From NCBI GenBank assembly GCA_015243575.1, contig CP042469.1, positions 4,740,929-4,804,928 of the forward strand: a stretch of DNA of 64,000 nucleotides. The letters are read 5' to 3'. The first letter of the stretch is position 1. Each line of letters starts with the position of its first letter. Shown piece after piece: positions 17,737-26,019 of the stretch. The DNA comes from Clostridiales bacterium (GTDB lineage: Bacteria > Bacillota > Clostridia > Peptostreptococcales > Anaerovoracaceae). Under the pieces are notes generated by a model, which did no database searches, was not told the origin of the DNA, and saw nothing but the letters and a program-made list of their open reading frames with translations. A program made the translations under genes and the position numbers.

Positions 17737-17830
17737 GAAAGGTATCAAAAGATTAACGAGGGAATCACAAAAGCTTAACGCTTCCGACTATGGATTCTTT
17801 TCATTCCTCCAGAATATAGAAATCCATGCC

Positions 17831-17859
17831 TTGAACAGGATTTCAGGATGTGATATAAT
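17831..17859 (+). promoter_or_regulatory. Promoter of the paaK leader
   Basis: TTGAAC (17831-17836), 17 nt, TATAAT (17854-17859). Transcription would start near 17866, about 150 nt before paaK, leaving room for the leader described next. Confidence 0.7.
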
Positions 17860-17865
17860 CTGGCT

Positions 17866-17944
17866 TGTAGGTAAGTAGCATAGCAGGGTACAAATGAATG
17901 AGTGGAAACGATACTTCTATTTACCGAGGTATCGTTCTTTTTTT
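17866..17944 (+). promoter_or_regulatory. Attenuator-like leader with intrinsic terminator upstream of paaK
   Basis: AACGATAC (17907-17914) pairs with GTATCGTT (17929-17936) and runs into C plus seven Ts (17938-17944): an intrinsic terminator placed between the promoter and the start codon. Upstream, GGTAAGTAG can pair over nine positions (one G-U) with CTATTTACC, which lies in the terminator loop; forming that pairing would disturb the terminator hairpin. No known riboswitch class was recognised. It could instead produce a short RNA of about 80 nt. Confidence 0.55.
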
Positions 17945-18014
17945 GAAGGCGTTTTCGCGCACATTCCTTTATTTGTGCATAATTATGAATGATTTTTGGG
18001 AGGTATGCAGGAAA

Positions 18015-19328
18015 ATGATTGCCAGCAAAATATGGAGCAAAGAAGAAACTTTTGAACGGGAAGAATTTGAAAAGCTGCAGCTTTTGAGGCTTCAGAAAAC
18101 GGTTGAGCGGACTTATCAAAATGTCCCTTATAATAGAGAAAAGCTGAAGGAGGCAGGAATTGAACCAGGCGATATCAAGACGCTGGCAGACCTGCAGAAA
18201 ATCCCTTTTACAGTAAAAGATGATTTTAGAAAAAATTATCCTTTCGGACTTTTTGCGTCCCCGAAAAAAGATGTTGTTCGATTTCATGCATCTTCCGGTA
18301 CCACAGGCAAGCCCACGGTAGTAGGGTACACAAAAAATGATATGGACGTTTGGTCTGAATTGATCGCAAGGCTGGGAACAATGGCGGGTGTTACCGATGA
18401 GGATACTGCTCAAATCGCCTTCGGATATGGATTGTTTACCGGCGCCTTTGGCCTCCATCAGGGGCTGGAGCGAATCGGGGCTTCTGTCATCCCCATGTCC
18501 AGCGGTAATACGGAAAAACAGATCATGATTATGCAGGATTTCGGAACAACAACCCTGATCAGCACACCATCCTATGCGTTACATATGGCTGAGGTTGCGT
18601 TGGAAATGGGCATTGATCCCAAGAAAGACCTGAGCTTAAAATGGGGACTGTTTGGCGGAGAAGGCTCTACGGAAGGTATGAGAAGAGAAATCAATGAAAG
18701 ATGGGGTCTCTTTGCTACAGAAAATTACGGTATGAGCGAGCTCATCGGTCCTGGTGTGTCAGGCGAATGTCGTGCCTTGCGCGGCATGCATATCAATGAA
18801 GATCACTTTTTCCCAGAAATCATCAATCCTGAGACTGGTGAAGTCTTGGGAGAAGGAGAGGTAGGAGAGCTGGTGATCACAACCCTTTCCAAAGAAGCGC
18901 TTCCGGTTTTGCGATACAGAACGAAGGATATTACATCCCTTCATTATGAGAAATGCGATTGCGGCAGAACTACGGTGAGGATGTCAAAGATTCAAGGACG
19001 TTCTGATGACATGCTGATTCTGGGCGGCGTCAATGTATTTCCGTCTCAGATTGAGGATGTACTTCTTCATGTGGAAGGAATCGGCCCTCATTATCAGATC
19101 AAGGTATTTAAAAAAGGTTATCTTGACAAAATCGAGGTGGATGTTGAGTTAATCGATGCAAATCTTTTGGATTCTTTCACTCTTTTAGAGAATCTGAATC
19201 AGAAGGTCAAGCAGCAGCTGAGAACTGTTTTGGGAATTGATGCAAAAGTAAATTTAGTGGAGCCAAGAAGCCTGGCCAGATTTGAAGGCAAGGCGAAAAG
19301 AGTAATCGATATGAGGGAGGTAAAATAA
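18015..19328 (+). CDS. paaK: Phenylacetate-CoA ligase (adenylate-forming)
   Basis: Cytoplasmic enzyme of 437 residues, the normal family length, that activates aryl acids (phenylacetate, possibly indoleacetate) to CoA thioesters with ATP. The P-loop-like SSGTTGKPT lies near residue 93, [17 protein letters not shown] in the centre carries the adenylate-binding motif, and LRYRTKDI and [20 protein letters not shown] mark the hinge and C-terminal domain. ATG 18015 is preferred because the longer frame from 17898 would start inside the leader hairpin. It overlaps the downstream ACT gene by one base (TAATG). In amino-acid-fermenting anaerobes this pair serves aromatic amino-acid catabolism. Confidence 0.93.
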   Translation: MIASKIWSKEETFEREEFEKLQLLRLQKTVERTYQNVPYNREKLKEAGIEPGDIKTLADLQKIPFTVKDDFRKNYPFGLFASPKKDVVRFHASSGTTGKPTVVGYTKNDMDVWSELIARLGTMAGVTDEDTAQIAFGYGLFTGAFGLHQGLERIGASVIPMSSGNTEKQIMIMQDFGTTTLISTPSYALHMAEVALEMGIDPKKDLSLKWGLFGGEGSTEGMRREINERWGLFATENYGMSELIGPGVSGECRALRGMHINEDHFFPEIINPETGEVLGEGEVGELVITTLSKEALPVLRYRTKDITSLHYEKCDCGRTTVRMSKIQGRSDDMLILGGVNVFPSQIEDVLLHVEGIGPHYQIKVFKKGYLDKIEVDVELIDANLLDSFTLLENLNQKVKQQLRTVLGIDAKVNLVEPRSLARFEGKAKRVIDMREVK

Positions 19329-19759
19329 TGTTGATTAAGCAAATATCAATTTTTATTCCAAACAAAAAAGGAAGCCTGTCCCAGCTCACCGATATTCTAA
19401 TAGCGCATCATATTGACATTCGAGCGATTGCAGTGTTTGATACTGCGGAATTCGGAATTCTCAGGATCGTAGTAGATGACCCGGATCGTGCGGTGGACGT
19501 ACTGAACAAGGAAGGTGTAGTTGCAAAGGTCAGCAGGGTCATCGCCGTAGAACCTGAGGATAAGCCGGGCAGCCTGAACACCATCTTTTCAATTCTTCGG
19601 GATGCGGATATCAATATTGAATATATCTATTCCTTTATTATGAGGCAAAAGGAAATGCCCTACGTTGTTTTGAAGGTTGATCAGCAGGAGAAAGCGGTGG
19701 ACGAACTGACTGCACATGGAATCAATGTGGTCAATAAGGAAGAAATCTACGGAAAATAA
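19328..19759 (+). CDS. Tandem ACT-domain protein
   Basis: A 143-residue cytoplasmic protein with two ACT units: residues 1-70 beginning IKQISIFIPNKKGSLSQLTDIL and residues 71-143 beginning VEPEDKPGSLNTIFSIL. ACT domains bind amino acids and regulate enzymes. Proteins of this type are common immediate partners of phenylacetate-CoA ligase in archaea and clostridia. Start and ligase stop overlap (TAATG), so translation is coupled. A ligand such as an aromatic amino acid is an inference from context. Confidence 0.9.
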   Translation: MLIKQISIFIPNKKGSLSQLTDILIAHHIDIRAIAVFDTAEFGILRIVVDDPDRAVDVLNKEGVVAKVSRVIAVEPEDKPGSLNTIFSILRDADINIEYIYSFIMRQKEMPYVVLKVDQQEKAVDELTAHGINVVNKEEIYGK

Positions 19760-19852
19760 TGAAACATATCAGTATAAAGATACGGATGTATTGAAATACA
19801 GAAGCATAGAAAGATCATGACAGATCTTGATAAAGCGAGTAATAAATATAGA

Positions 19853-19928
19853 GCGAGCCGCCGGATTTCTCCAGCGGCTCGTATGTTTTTGATTGATTCC
19901 TCCAGCGGCTCGTTATATTTTTGATTGA
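19853..19928 (+). terminator. Terminator with a duplicated 3' half
   Basis: CGAGCCGCCGGA pairs with TCCAGCGGCTCG and is followed by TATGTTTTT. The right arm plus T-tract (19870-19896) is repeated almost exactly at 19901-19928, so the left arm could pair with either copy. It ends the paaK-ACT unit. The gap 19760-19976 holds nothing else supported. Confidence 0.7.
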
Positions 19929-19976
19929 CTGCATTGACCTCATTGATTTAATTGGCTGCTTATTATATCACAAAAA

Positions 19977-20552
19977 CTAATGAATCATAAATTTGAACTT
20001 GAGGATTCCGTCTTCACAGCTTAGATAATCAAGTTCCAGTGAAGGGGGTATTTTCTCTGCGATATCGTGGGCATCGATGTCAATGACCAAGGTATCCTTT
20101 GTCACTGACAACCAGCCTAGTTTTGCCATCTCAGCTGCTGTTTGGAGATAGCTTCCCTTTAAGCCCGCAGCCTTAACAGCCATACTCTGAACAAAATTGC
20201 CTTCGGATTTGATATCTTCATGATACGTAAAGGTCATCCGATGAGTTCCGTTTTGAAATTCAAAACGATCAAATGTAAGCATCAGCATCGCTTTGATCCT
20301 TCCAAGCTGCTTGGCATTACCGTCAAGCTCCATATAGATAGAGTTTTGCTGAAACGTCATCAGATAATCGTTTAGGAAAGGAGAAGCCTTGTCCATAATC
20401 AGCATCTTAAAATCCCGATTGATCATACTCTCGGGGATTGCGAGGATGCCTCTTTCCATATCCTCTGCTTTGAAAGCGCTCAATAGAGAGTAGGCAATCT
20501 CTTTATTTCTGAGCAGTACGCCCAATAATTTCTTAATTCCTGCATCTGTCAT
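19977..20552 (-). CDS. Hypothetical soluble protein
   Basis: Not recognised. The product has about 191 residues, no signal peptide and no membrane helix. The N-terminal half is helical (GIKKLLGVLLRNKEIAYSLL) and the C-terminal half is rich in alternating beta-type patterns (TLVIDIDAHDIAEKIPPSLELDYL, then ILKFKFMIH at the end). The start at 20552 (MTDAGIK) is chosen because AGAGGTG precedes it by 6 nt; a GTG at 20561 lies within that ribosome site. Its upstream region contains a seven-copy heptamer repeat about 36 bp before the start codon, which could affect expression. Confidence 0.7.
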   Translation of the reverse strand: MTDAGIKKLLGVLLRNKEIAYSLLSAFKAEDMERGILAIPESMINRDFKMLIMDKASPFLNDYLMTFQQNSIYMELDGNAKQLGRIKAMLMLTFDRFEFQNGTHRMTFTYHEDIKSEGNFVQSMAVKAAGLKGSYLQTAAEMAKLGWLSVTKDTLVIDIDAHDIAEKIPPSLELDYLSCEDGILKFKFMIH

Positions 20553-20587
20553 CGTAATCACCTCTGAACTTCATTGTGTATCATCGT

Positions 20588-20670
20588 TTATTGCTTATTG
20601 CTTATTGCTTATTGCTTATTGCTTATTGCTTATTGCTATTGCTTATATCTTATTGCTTATCTTTATCTTA
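20588..20670. repeat. TTATTGC heptanucleotide tandem repeat, seven perfect copies plus degenerate tail
   Basis: Seven exact TTATTGC units fill 20588-20636, followed by decayed units (TATTGCTTATATCTTATTGC) to about 20670. It lies in the roughly 416-bp gap between two divergent genes, close to the start of the minus-strand hypothetical gene. A multi-copy heptamer is prone to slippage, and because it lies in a promoter/leader region it would change spacing and not reading frame. Confidence 0.95.
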
Positions 20671-20847
20671 GTAAGCTGCAATGATCGCAATTGCTAAAAT
20701 ACTACGTTTATTATACCATAATAGGGTTTGCATTTTTATGAAATCTTAGCCGCATCTTTTTCTTTGTTGTGAAAACAGAGGACTTGGGCCTAGGCGAGCA
20801 AATGCCATACATTGCAAGAAAAATCTTCTGTCAAGATCATTGCATTT

Positions 20848-20875
20848 TTGACATGCTGGTGTTACAATGTATAAT
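20848..20875 (+). promoter_or_regulatory. Promoter of speD-speE
   Basis: TTGACA (20848-20853), 16 nt, TATAAT (20870-20875), leaving a leader of about 87 nt before speD. A 65-codon frame at 20769-20966 crosses this promoter and is not supported. Confidence 0.75.
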
Positions 20876-20968
20876 TGTTCTATGGATCATTGTCTGCCAA
20901 AATTCAATTAACATGTATTTTGATAGGCAGCTAACAATTACGATAAGAAAGGTTGTGGGAAGGTAAAG

Positions 20969-21751
20969 TTGGAAAAATTACAGCTACATGGATTTAATAA
21001 CCTGACAAAAACACTGAGCTTTAACATGTATGATATCTGCTACACCAAAACGGTAGAGGATCGGCGCGCTTATATTGAGTATATTGATGAACAATATAAT
21101 GCGGAAAAATTGACCGAAATCCTGAAGAATGTGGTTGAGATTATCGGCGCCAAAATTCTGAACGTAGCTGTTCAGGATTACGACCCCCAGGGGGCGAGCG
21201 TAACCATCTTAATTTGTGAGGGCAGTGCTCCTCCGGAGACTGATGTAAAGATTGATAATCCTTCCGTTGTTGCTCATTTGGACAAAAGTCACATTACGGT
21301 GCACACCTATCCGGAATATCACCCGGACGGTGGCGTTTGTACTTTTAGGGCAGATATTGATGTATCAACATGTGGAGAAATTTCACCTCTGATGGCATTG
21401 AATTACTTAATTGATAGCTTTGCCGCCGATATGATGACGCTGGATTACCGTGTCAGGGGATTCACCAGAGACATCACCGGCAAAAAGATGTTTATCGATC
21501 ATAAACTGAGCTCGATCCAAAATTACATCGCGCAGGATCTGATTGATCGATACTATATGATTGACGTCAACGTTTTTCAGGAAAATATATTTCATACGAA
21601 ATGTAAATTGAGAAACTTTGATCTGGACAATTATTTCTTTAACTTCTCTGTGGATGATATTTCCACGGATGAGATCAATTTAATTACTTCAAAACTAAGA
21701 AAAGAAATGGATGAAGTCTTTTACGGCAGAAACATGCCGGACAAGATCTAA
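20969..21751 (+). CDS. speD: S-adenosylmethionine decarboxylase proenzyme, E. coli type
   Basis: A 260-residue pyruvoyl enzyme that makes decarboxylated SAM for spermidine synthesis. The cleavage site [11 protein letters not shown] has Lys106-Ser107; self-processing would convert Ser107 to the pyruvoyl group. The N terminus [14 protein letters not shown] and the length match the long E. coli class, not the short Bacillus class. The start is TTG at 20969 with GGGAAGG about 6 nt upstream; the N-terminal family motif supports this choice. speE follows after 18 bp with its own strong ribosome site. Confidence 0.96.
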   Translation: MEKLQLHGFNNLTKTLSFNMYDICYTKTVEDRRAYIEYIDEQYNAEKLTEILKNVVEIIGAKILNVAVQDYDPQGASVTILICEGSAPPETDVKIDNPSVVAHLDKSHITVHTYPEYHPDGGVCTFRADIDVSTCGEISPLMALNYLIDSFAADMMTLDYRVRGFTRDITGKKMFIDHKLSSIQNYIAQDLIDRYYMIDVNVFQENIFHTKCKLRNFDLDNYFFNFSVDDISTDEINLITSKLRKEMDEVFYGRNMPDKI

Positions 21752-21769
21752 TAATTGGAGGTGTAGTGA

Positions 21770-22645
21770 ATGTTATTAAAGAACAGTGATTTGTGGTTTT
21801 CAGAATATTATATGGATGACGACGTAAAGCTCTCTCTCAAAATTGATGAAGTTTTGCATGTAGAGCAGACGCCGTTCCAAAAATTAGAGATGTTCAGAAA
21901 TGAGACCTTCGGAGTATTCATGGTTCTGGACGGATATACACAGGTAACAGAGAAGGATGAATTTGTTTATCATGATATGATCTGCCATCCGGCAATGTGC
22001 GTAAATCCGAACATCAAGAATGTCTTGATCATCGGAGGCGGAGACGGAGGCACAGCAAGAGAAGTTGCCAGATACAAATCCATCGAAAAGATTGATATGG
22101 TTGAAATCGATGAAGCAGTCGTCAGAGCATGCGAGAAGTTCATGCCATCCACTTCCTCCGTATATTCTAGTGAGCCTAGATTGAACCTTATGTTCGACGA
22201 CGGTTTAAAATTTGTGAAAGAAGCTCCTGCAGGAGCATATGATCTGATCCTTGTGGACTCTACCGATCCTGCTGGCCCGGGAGAAGGACTCTTCACCGTT
22301 GGCTTTTATCAGGATTGCTTCCGAGTACTCAGCGACAACGGTATCTTAATCAATCAGCATGAAGGTGCTTTCTATGATGGCGACATCGAAGAGATGAAAA
22401 AGGCCCATGCTAAGATTAAGAAAACCTTCCCCATTGCAAAGGTATTTGGCTTCAATACGCCAACCTACGCATCCGGTTACTGGTACTTCGGATTCGCTTC
22501 AAAGGCGCTCGATCCTATGAAGGACATGAAGCCTGAAGCATGGAATGCACTTGGTCTTGAGACAAGATATTACAATACAGACCTGCACAAGGGAGCATTT
22601 TCTCTGCCCAACTATGTGAAAGAGATTCTTGCATCTGTGGAGTAG
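21770..22645 (+). CDS. speE: Spermidine synthase
   Basis: Cytoplasmic aminopropyltransferase of 291 residues using decarboxylated SAM from SpeD and putrescine. Family features: LWFSEYYMDDDVKLSLKI at the N terminus, the nucleotide-binding GGGDGGTAREV near residue 88, EIDEAVVRAC, and the catalytic region LVDSTDPAGPGEGLF. The ribosome site GGAGGTG precedes ATG 21770. speD-speE form a complete spermidine module; putrescine supply genes are not in this window. Confidence 0.97.
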   Translation: MLLKNSDLWFSEYYMDDDVKLSLKIDEVLHVEQTPFQKLEMFRNETFGVFMVLDGYTQVTEKDEFVYHDMICHPAMCVNPNIKNVLIIGGGDGGTAREVARYKSIEKIDMVEIDEAVVRACEKFMPSTSSVYSSEPRLNLMFDDGLKFVKEAPAGAYDLILVDSTDPAGPGEGLFTVGFYQDCFRVLSDNGILINQHEGAFYDGDIEEMKKAHAKIKKTFPIAKVFGFNTPTYASGYWYFGFASKALDPMKDMKPEAWNALGLETRYYNTDLHKGAFSLPNYVKEILASVE

Positions 22646-22678
22646 GAATAAGAATAATAAAATAATTGACGATTAATC

Positions 22679-22714
22679 AAAAGCTGCTTCCGCTGATCCG
22701 GAGGCAGCTTTTTC
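22679..22714 (+). terminator. Intrinsic terminator of speD-speE
   Basis: AAAAGCTGCTTCCG pairs with CGGAGGCAGCTTTT (one mismatch) around a 7-8-nt loop, followed by TTTCTG. Confidence 0.85.
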
Positions 22715-22785
22715 TGCCATATTTGGCTATGAATCATTTTGTTGGCGTATCATGACCTTTTGCAGAAATTTAACTTGTTTTATCA

Positions 22786-22863
22786 ATGCAAACGATCTAT
22801 TCCTGATGAAAGGAAACCGATCGTGCGATGCGGTTTCCTTTCATCAGGAATAGATCGTTGCAT
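22786..22863. repeat. Very long intergenic hairpin, 29-bp perfect stem
   Basis: The arms 22791-22819 and 22831-22859 are perfectly complementary over 29 bp. With one bulged A the stem extends through ATGC/GCAT to 22786 and 22863, and the 11-nt loop can pair further (ATCG-TG-CGAT). No T-run follows on either strand. It lies between convergent speE and the RND pump gene, in addition to a normal terminator for speE. Confidence 0.9.
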
Positions 22864-22907
22864 GTGTGTGTATCTATCAAAAGGTTAGGTATTTGCTAAA
22901 TCAGGTC

Positions 22908-25900
22908 TTATCCGATTTCTCTTTTAAGAGCCTTTTTCTCTTTCCTTTTCATGCCCGGCGCTCGTTCTTTCAGCCGGGAAATCACTTTCTTCATATCATC
23001 CAGTAAGGTATAAACCACAGGTATGACCAGCAAGGTCAGCAGGGTGGAGGAAATCAGCCCGCCGATGATCGCAATCGCCATAGGCTGGCGCATTTCAGAG
23101 CCCATACCGGAGTCCAGTGCCGTTGGAAGCATACCGAAGATCATAGCCAAGGTAGTCATCATGATCGGCCTCAGACGTATCATCCCGGCTTCCAGGATCG
23201 CTTCTTTTCGCTGTAGTCCATCCTCACGCCTCATCTTGATAAAATCTACCAGCAGAACTGCGTTTTTCGTAACGAGCCCCATCAGGAAGATAATTCCAAT
23301 GAGTCCAACCATACTCAGGCCTGCTCCTGTTACAAAGAGGGCAATCATCGCGCCAATGACTGCCAGAGGCAGAGATACCATGATGGCAAGGGGATCGATC
23401 CAGCTTTCAAACTGAGCAGCCAGAATCAGGAATACAAACAGGATTCCCAATATCATTGCCTGGCCCAGATCTCCCATGCTCTCCTCCATCATCTGCTGAT
23501 CACTGCCAGAGCTGACCGTGATTCCTGCCGGAGGAGGGAGCTCTTTATACAGTTTATCCAAGAAGGCTCTGCTGAGCTCGGAGGATGTAATTCCCTCGTA
23601 GTTTGCCTGGACCTGAATATCTCGAACCTTGTCATAACGGTTGATCTGGGAAGAAGCGGTTCCGTATTCTTTCGTAATAAGCTGCTCGATGGGAATCATT
23701 CCCCCGGTTGTTGAACTAGCTAGATAGATTCCTCCAACATTGTCCAGACTAGAGCTCTGGGCATTGTCTACGCTGACCTTCACATCAATTCGGTCTCCGC
23801 CTTCCTCATATTGTCCTACCGTCACTCCGTTAAAAAGAATGCCTAAGGTACTTGATACGCTGGAAGGTGCCACACCCAGGTCCGCAGCAGTATCACGGTT
23901 GACTAGAATTGTTGTCTCTGGTTTTCCCGCCTTATAACTGATTCCCACATCCACAGCACCGGGGATTCCTGCAAGAAGCTGCTTGGCCTTTTGGCTGTAT
24001 CGCAGCAGTTCATCAAAATCCTCTCCTTGGAAATGGAGAGAAAAGTTTTTTCCAGAGGAGCCTCCCATGCTTGTCGTTCCTGTCACTGAAAGATCAAGCC
24101 CCGAAATCAGTTTGAGCTCTTTGCGCATTTGTGCGCTGATTTCATCTGAGCTCAGTTTTCGATCCTCTTTATCCGTCAGATCAAGGTTTAAGCTGATACG
24201 GTCTTTTTCCACCGTTGTATATACAGAATTTACATCAGGGTAGCGGCTGACGATCTCCTCCACCTGCTTTGCTTTTGCTTGCGCCGCTGCAAGGGACAGA
24301 CCCGAATCCAGGTCGGCACTGACAGTAATGGTGCCATTATCCTGCGCAGGTGTAAACTCCATCCCCATCATAGGAATCAACACCAGGCTGAAAACAAACA
24401 GCGCAATGGTAACCAGGATGGTCTTTTTTCGATGCTCTAAAATGACATCCAGAATCTTTCTATAATAAATACCCAGCAGGTCAAACTGATGATTGAACCA
24501 GGCAAGAAACTTTCCTAATATGCCTCTCGGTTCATGTTCTTCCTCTTCTTCCCTGACATATTTGGCCGACATCAGCGGCACAAGCGTAAAGGAGACGAAT
24601 AGAGAAACGAGTACGGCAACAGCGATGGTCAAACCAAATTCTCTGAAAAATGAACCCAGTATTCCGGACATGATGGACATGGGAAGGAATACCGCCACAA
24701 TGGTGAGTGTAATGGCTAAGACTGCAAGGCTGATTTCTCCTGTAGCTTCTTTTGCTGCCTGCATTGGAGTCTTACCCATACGAAGATGCCTTACAATATT
24801 TTCAATAACTACAATGGCATCATCCACCAGCAAACCGACAGATAGCGACAGTGCCATCAGACTCATGGTATTCAGCGTAAATCCCATCAGCTTCATTGCT
24901 GCAAAGGTTGTAACGATGGAAGTCGGTAGGGAGACGGCACTGACTACGGTACTGCTCAGAGTACGGAGAAACAGAAAAATAATTACAACTGCCAGGATAC
25001 AGCCTTCTACCATGGTACTCTCAACGCTTTCCACAGAAGATCGGATGAACTCAGAATTGTCGCTTACCACATTGATATGAATTCCCTGAGGAAGCGCGGC
25101 TTGTAATTGTGAAATCTTCGCCTTGATATCATCGGTTACAGCAACGGTATTGGTTCCTGACTGCTTGACAATATCCATTCCGATGCATTCTGCACCGTCA
25201 TAAAAAGAAATGCTTTCTTTCTCCTTGTATCCGTCAACGACCTTTGCAATTTCGCCCAACCGGATTTCCGTGCCATTCCTGTTGGCAATAATTACATTTT
25301 CGAATTCTGCGGCATTCTTCATGCCGCTGTAGGTACGAAGCGTAACCTCACGGGAATCATCGGCAACCTTTCCGCTGGGAATGTCGATATTATCACTGCT
25401 GAGCCCCCCGATGACTTGATTAATTGTAAGATTCAGGGCTGCCAGCCGTTCTTTATCCACGTTAATCTGAATTTCCCGTTCCAGCAAACCATAGGTGTCA
25501 ATGGATCCGACTCCTTCCACAGCATTTAATGAAGGTACGATGGTTTCATCCACCAATTCAGAAAGTGCAGCTTCATCCAAGTCACCGCTGACTGCCAGAG
25601 AAAGGATTGGCATGGCATTAAAGTCGACTTTTGAGATGACAGGTTCTTGAATATCATCGGGCAAAGAACCGCGTATGCTGCTCAGCTTGGCCCGTACATC
25701 CTGAGCCGCATCGTCGGCGTTTCTGGAACTGTCGAATTCGATGGCCGTCATGGAATAACTTTCTCCAACGCGGCTTGTAATGTGTTTTACACCAGAGATT
25801 TGACCTACTGCATCCTCCACGACTTTTGTTACTTTGGATTCCATCTGATCCGGAGATGCTCCCGGCAAAACAATGTTGATCATCGCATAGGGCAGATCGG

Positions 25901-26018
25901 TTTCCGGCATATCGTTTAGATTGAGTCCCAGAAAGCTGACGACTCCCATCGCCAGGAGTGCAATGATGACGACGATGGCGAAAATAGGTCTCTTTAAACT
26001 GATATCGGTAAGAAACAT
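22908..26018 (-). CDS. RND-family efflux transporter (AcrB/HAE1-like)
   Basis: Inner-membrane proton-driven exporter of 1036 residues, the standard family length, with twelve helices in the classic 1+5/1+5 layout. It begins MFLTDISLKRPIFAIVV. The two large extracellular loops are present, TM4 carries LSVGLLVDDAIVVIENIVRH (relay aspartates), and the second half repeats with FLMGLVTKNAVLLVDF. Its stop is preceded by a Lys/Arg-rich tail. The adaptor gene ends two bases before its ATG (TAATATG) with GGAGAAG as ribosome site. No outer-membrane channel gene is nearby, as expected for a single-membrane cell. Confidence 0.97.
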   Translation of the reverse strand: MFLTDISLKRPIFAIVVIIALLAMGVVSFLGLNLNDMPETDLPYAMINIVLPGASPDQMESKVTKVVEDAVGQISGVKHITSRVGESYSMTAIEFDSSRNADDAAQDVRAKLSSIRGSLPDDIQEPVISKVDFNAMPILSLAVSGDLDEAALSELVDETIVPSLNAVEGVGSIDTYGLLEREIQINVDKERLAALNLTINQVIGGLSSDNIDIPSGKVADDSREVTLRTYSGMKNAAEFENVIIANRNGTEIRLGEIAKVVDGYKEKESISFYDGAECIGMDIVKQSGTNTVAVTDDIKAKISQLQAALPQGIHINVVSDNSEFIRSSVESVESTMVEGCILAVVIIFLFLRTLSSTVVSAVSLPTSIVTTFAAMKLMGFTLNTMSLMALSLSVGLLVDDAIVVIENIVRHLRMGKTPMQAAKEATGEISLAVLAITLTIVAVFLPMSIMSGILGSFFREFGLTIAVAVLVSLFVSFTLVPLMSAKYVREEEEEHEPRGILGKFLAWFNHQFDLLGIYYRKILDVILEHRKKTILVTIALFVFSLVLIPMMGMEFTPAQDNGTITVSADLDSGLSLAAAQAKAKQVEEIVSRYPDVNSVYTTVEKDRISLNLDLTDKEDRKLSSDEISAQMRKELKLISGLDLSVTGTTSMGGSSGKNFSLHFQGEDFDELLRYSQKAKQLLAGIPGAVDVGISYKAGKPETTILVNRDTAADLGVAPSSVSSTLGILFNGVTVGQYEEGGDRIDVKVSVDNAQSSSLDNVGGIYLASSTTGGMIPIEQLITKEYGTASSQINRYDKVRDIQVQANYEGITSSELSRAFLDKLYKELPPPAGITVSSGSDQQMMEESMGDLGQAMILGILFVFLILAAQFESWIDPLAIMVSLPLAVIGAMIALFVTGAGLSMVGLIGIIFLMGLVTKNAVLLVDFIKMRREDGLQRKEAILEAGMIRLRPIMMTTLAMIFGMLPTALDSGMGSEMRQPMAIAIIGGLISSTLLTLLVIPVVYTLLDDMKKVISRLKERAPGMKRKEKKALKREIG

Positions 26019-26019
26019 A

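Noticed and set aside
17775-18458. 227-codon minus-strand frame over the paaK leader and start
   Set aside because: It overlaps the promoter, terminator and coding region of paaK; low-quality composition and no domain.
20588-20670. Possible CRISPR-like array
   Set aside because: Repeats are 7 bp, contiguous and without spacers; the 23-bp and 19-bp repeats elsewhere also lack spacers, and no cas genes are present.
20769-20966. 65-codon frame upstream of speD
   Set aside because: It spans the TTGACA-N16-TATAAT promoter of speD and shows no family features.
24493-25080. 195-codon plus-strand frame inside the RND gene
   Set aside because: It is a shadow of the RND transporter coding strand; Ser/Thr-rich artefact.
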